Virus record (IMG/VR): IMGVR_UViG_3300025120_000515
Location: 1 to 24,688 of that record
Strand: one strand, 5' to 3'
DNA: 24,688 nucleotides
From: a virus
Shown here: positions 23,952-24,688 of the stretch, piece after piece
How positions within the stretch are numbered: position 1 is the first letter of the stretch
Layout of the letters: every line of letters starts with the position of its first letter
Notes under the pieces: generated by a model
Database searches by the model: none
What the model was told of the DNA's origin: nothing
Seen by the model: the letters and a program-made list of their open reading frames with translations, nothing else
Made by a program: the position numbers and the translations under genes

Positions 23952-24376
23952 TGAAAAACGTTAATAAAGTAATTGTTCATTGTACAGCAACTCCTGAAGG
24001 TAGGCACACTACCGTAGAAGATGTAAGAAGATGGCATTTAGATAGAGGTTGGTCTGATATTGGATATCATTTCCTAGTTTATTTAGACGGCACAGTGCAT
24101 GAAGGAAGATCCTTAAACACACAAGGTGCTCATTGTAGAGGTCAGAACAAAAACTCTATAGGTATTGCTTATGTAGGTGGTATCGATAAGGTTAATTTTA
24201 AACCTAAAGATACAAGAACTGAAGAGCAAAAAGAAGCTTTGGTAGATATGCTAGAGTTTTTTAAAATAGCGCATCCAGAAGCTGTAATATACGGTCATAG
24301 AGACTTCGCTAGTAAAGCGTGTCCTAGCTTTGACGCTAAAAAAGAATATAGTAATATAACTAACATGTGGAAATAA
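23951..24376 (+). CDS. N-acetylmuramoyl-L-alanine amidase, T7-lysozyme type (141 aa)
   Basis: This is a zinc amidase that cuts the bond between N-acetylmuramic acid and L-alanine in peptidoglycan, acting as endolysin. All residues match the T7 lysozyme layout: zinc ligands His10 (VIVHCTAT), His116 (GHRDF) and Cys124 (KACPSFD), with Tyr39 (GYHF) and Lys122 at the catalytic positions; the 116-122-124 spacing equals T7's 122-128-130. Other family landmarks are RRWHLDRGWSDIGYHF, GAHCRGQNKNSIGI and DTRTEEQ. At 141 aa it is a single catalytic domain with no signal peptide and no separate wall-binding domain, so it should need a holin to reach the wall. It overlaps both neighbours by one base. T7 lysozyme also inhibits the phage RNA polymerase; whether this one does cannot be seen. 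Confidence 0.9.
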   Translation: MKNVNKVIVHCTATPEGRHTTVEDVRRWHLDRGWSDIGYHFLVYLDGTVHEGRSLNTQGAHCRGQNKNSIGIAYVGGIDKVNFKPKDTRTEEQKEALVDMLEFFKIAHPEAVIYGHRDFASKACPSFDAKKEYSNITNMWK

Positions 24377-24612
24377 TGGCAAAATTAAAAAAAGGAAGAC
24401 TAGCAGAGATAGTTGAAGAATTAAAAGGTGCTTCTAAAATGCACTTAAAGCAATCAAAAGAAATTGATAAACATATCGACGATATGGGTTCACCTCTAGA
24501 CTTAAAGCTTTCAGCAAGTTGTAAAGCCGCTGCTAAAAAGAAGTTCGATGTATATCCATCCGCTTATGCAAATATGTGGGCTTCAAAGCAACAGAAAAAA
24601 GGTAAGTGCTAA
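24376..24612 (+). CDS. Small conserved phage protein with VYPSAYANMW motif (78 aa)
   Basis: I chose the ATG at 24376, whose A is the last base of the amidase stop, over an in-frame GTG at 24367 within the amidase. The product has a basic start (MAKLKKGRLAEIVEELKGAS), a charged helix, and the end CKAAAKKKFDVYPSAYANMW then a Lys/Cys tail. The (Y/W)PSAYA pattern recurs, as I recall, in small marine-phage proteins of unknown function, and two cysteines flank it. It overlaps the next ATG by one base. The role is unknown. Confidence 0.6.
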   Translation: MAKLKKGRLAEIVEELKGASKMHLKQSKEIDKHIDDMGSPLDLKLSASCKAAAKKKFDVYPSAYANMWASKQQKKGKC

Positions 24613-24688
24613 TGGCTTTTTCAATAGACCCTCCTTTTTTAAAAGGCACAAAAGGTGGTGGAACTAGTAAAGTATGCTTACCTAAAGC
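24612..24688 (+). CDS. Partial small phage protein, cut by right edge
   Basis: The ATG at 24612 overlaps the preceding stop as TAATG and the frame is open for 25 full codons to the window end. The visible product begins MAFSIDPPFLKGTKGGGTSK and continues VCLPK. The overlap style matches the rest of the cassette, which supports a real gene. From memory the VCLP start occurs in small basic proteins of marine phages. The rest, and so the function, is outside the window. Confidence 0.5.
   Translation, partial: MAFSIDPPFLKGTKGGGTSKVCLPK

Noticed and set aside
1-24688. CRISPR arrays, tRNA genes and integration sites
   Set aside because: No regularly spaced repeats, no cloverleaf-like segments in the short gaps, and no integrase or att-like direct repeats were found by eye.

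Overview
This window is a contiguous piece of a tailed-phage genome, or a prophage-like contig: every credible gene lies on the + strand, gaps are only a few bases to about 135 bases, and the order is a virion-assembly module followed by a small lysis-type cassette. No host housekeeping genes, tRNAs, rRNAs, integrase or transposase were seen. The DNA is A+T-rich. Starts lack Shine-Dalgarno sequences and instead follow A/T-rich leaders, as in Bacteroidota and their phages. From memory, the neck and tail proteins resemble those of short-tailed phages of marine Bacteroidota (Cellulophaga-type and crAss-like podoviruses and uncultured marine relatives). The best guess is a podovirus-like phage of a marine flavobacterium; this rests on recognised sequence patterns, not on a search.

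Layout. 1-1163: C-terminal part of the portal, cut by the left edge. 1195-2385: acidic, coiled-coil, scaffold-like protein. 2400-3869: major capsid protein. 3870-4004: regulatory gap with a terminator hairpin, a second stem holding a palindrome, and an A/T-rich promoter or leader element. 4005-4826: conserved neck- or head-associated protein, followed by another terminator. 4892-7066: two connector/ring-type proteins. 7073-13497: a 1697-aa tail (muzzle/stabilisation-type) protein carrying an inserted FISUMP-like lectin-fold domain, then a 429-aa companion tail protein. 13522-15352: two probable internal virion proteins, one with a glycine-zipper N-terminus. 15358-23193: a giant 2611-aa internal virion protein of polyvalent type, with a HELLH zincin motif, a HAD phosphatase domain bracketed by repeated KFSKTK-type motifs, a large conserved C-terminal region, and a duplicated 31-aa terminal motif. 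23193-24688: a tightly overlapped cassette of a single-TM (holin-like) protein, small basic proteins, a T7-lysozyme-type amidase with all zinc and catalytic residues, and a gene cut by the right edge.

How it fits together. Portal, scaffold and capsid proteins build the procapsid. The 273-, 313- and 408-aa proteins would form the neck. The 1697- and 429-aa proteins would form the tail tip and may contact host glycans through the FISUMP-like insert. The 238-, 366- and 2611-aa proteins are probably packaged and ejected with DNA, delivering peptidase and phosphatase activities. The distal cassette would open the cell at the end of infection. The main points for follow-up are the modular giant protein with its KFS repeats, the lectin-like insertion in a tail protein, and the paired hairpins and shared leader around the capsid region.
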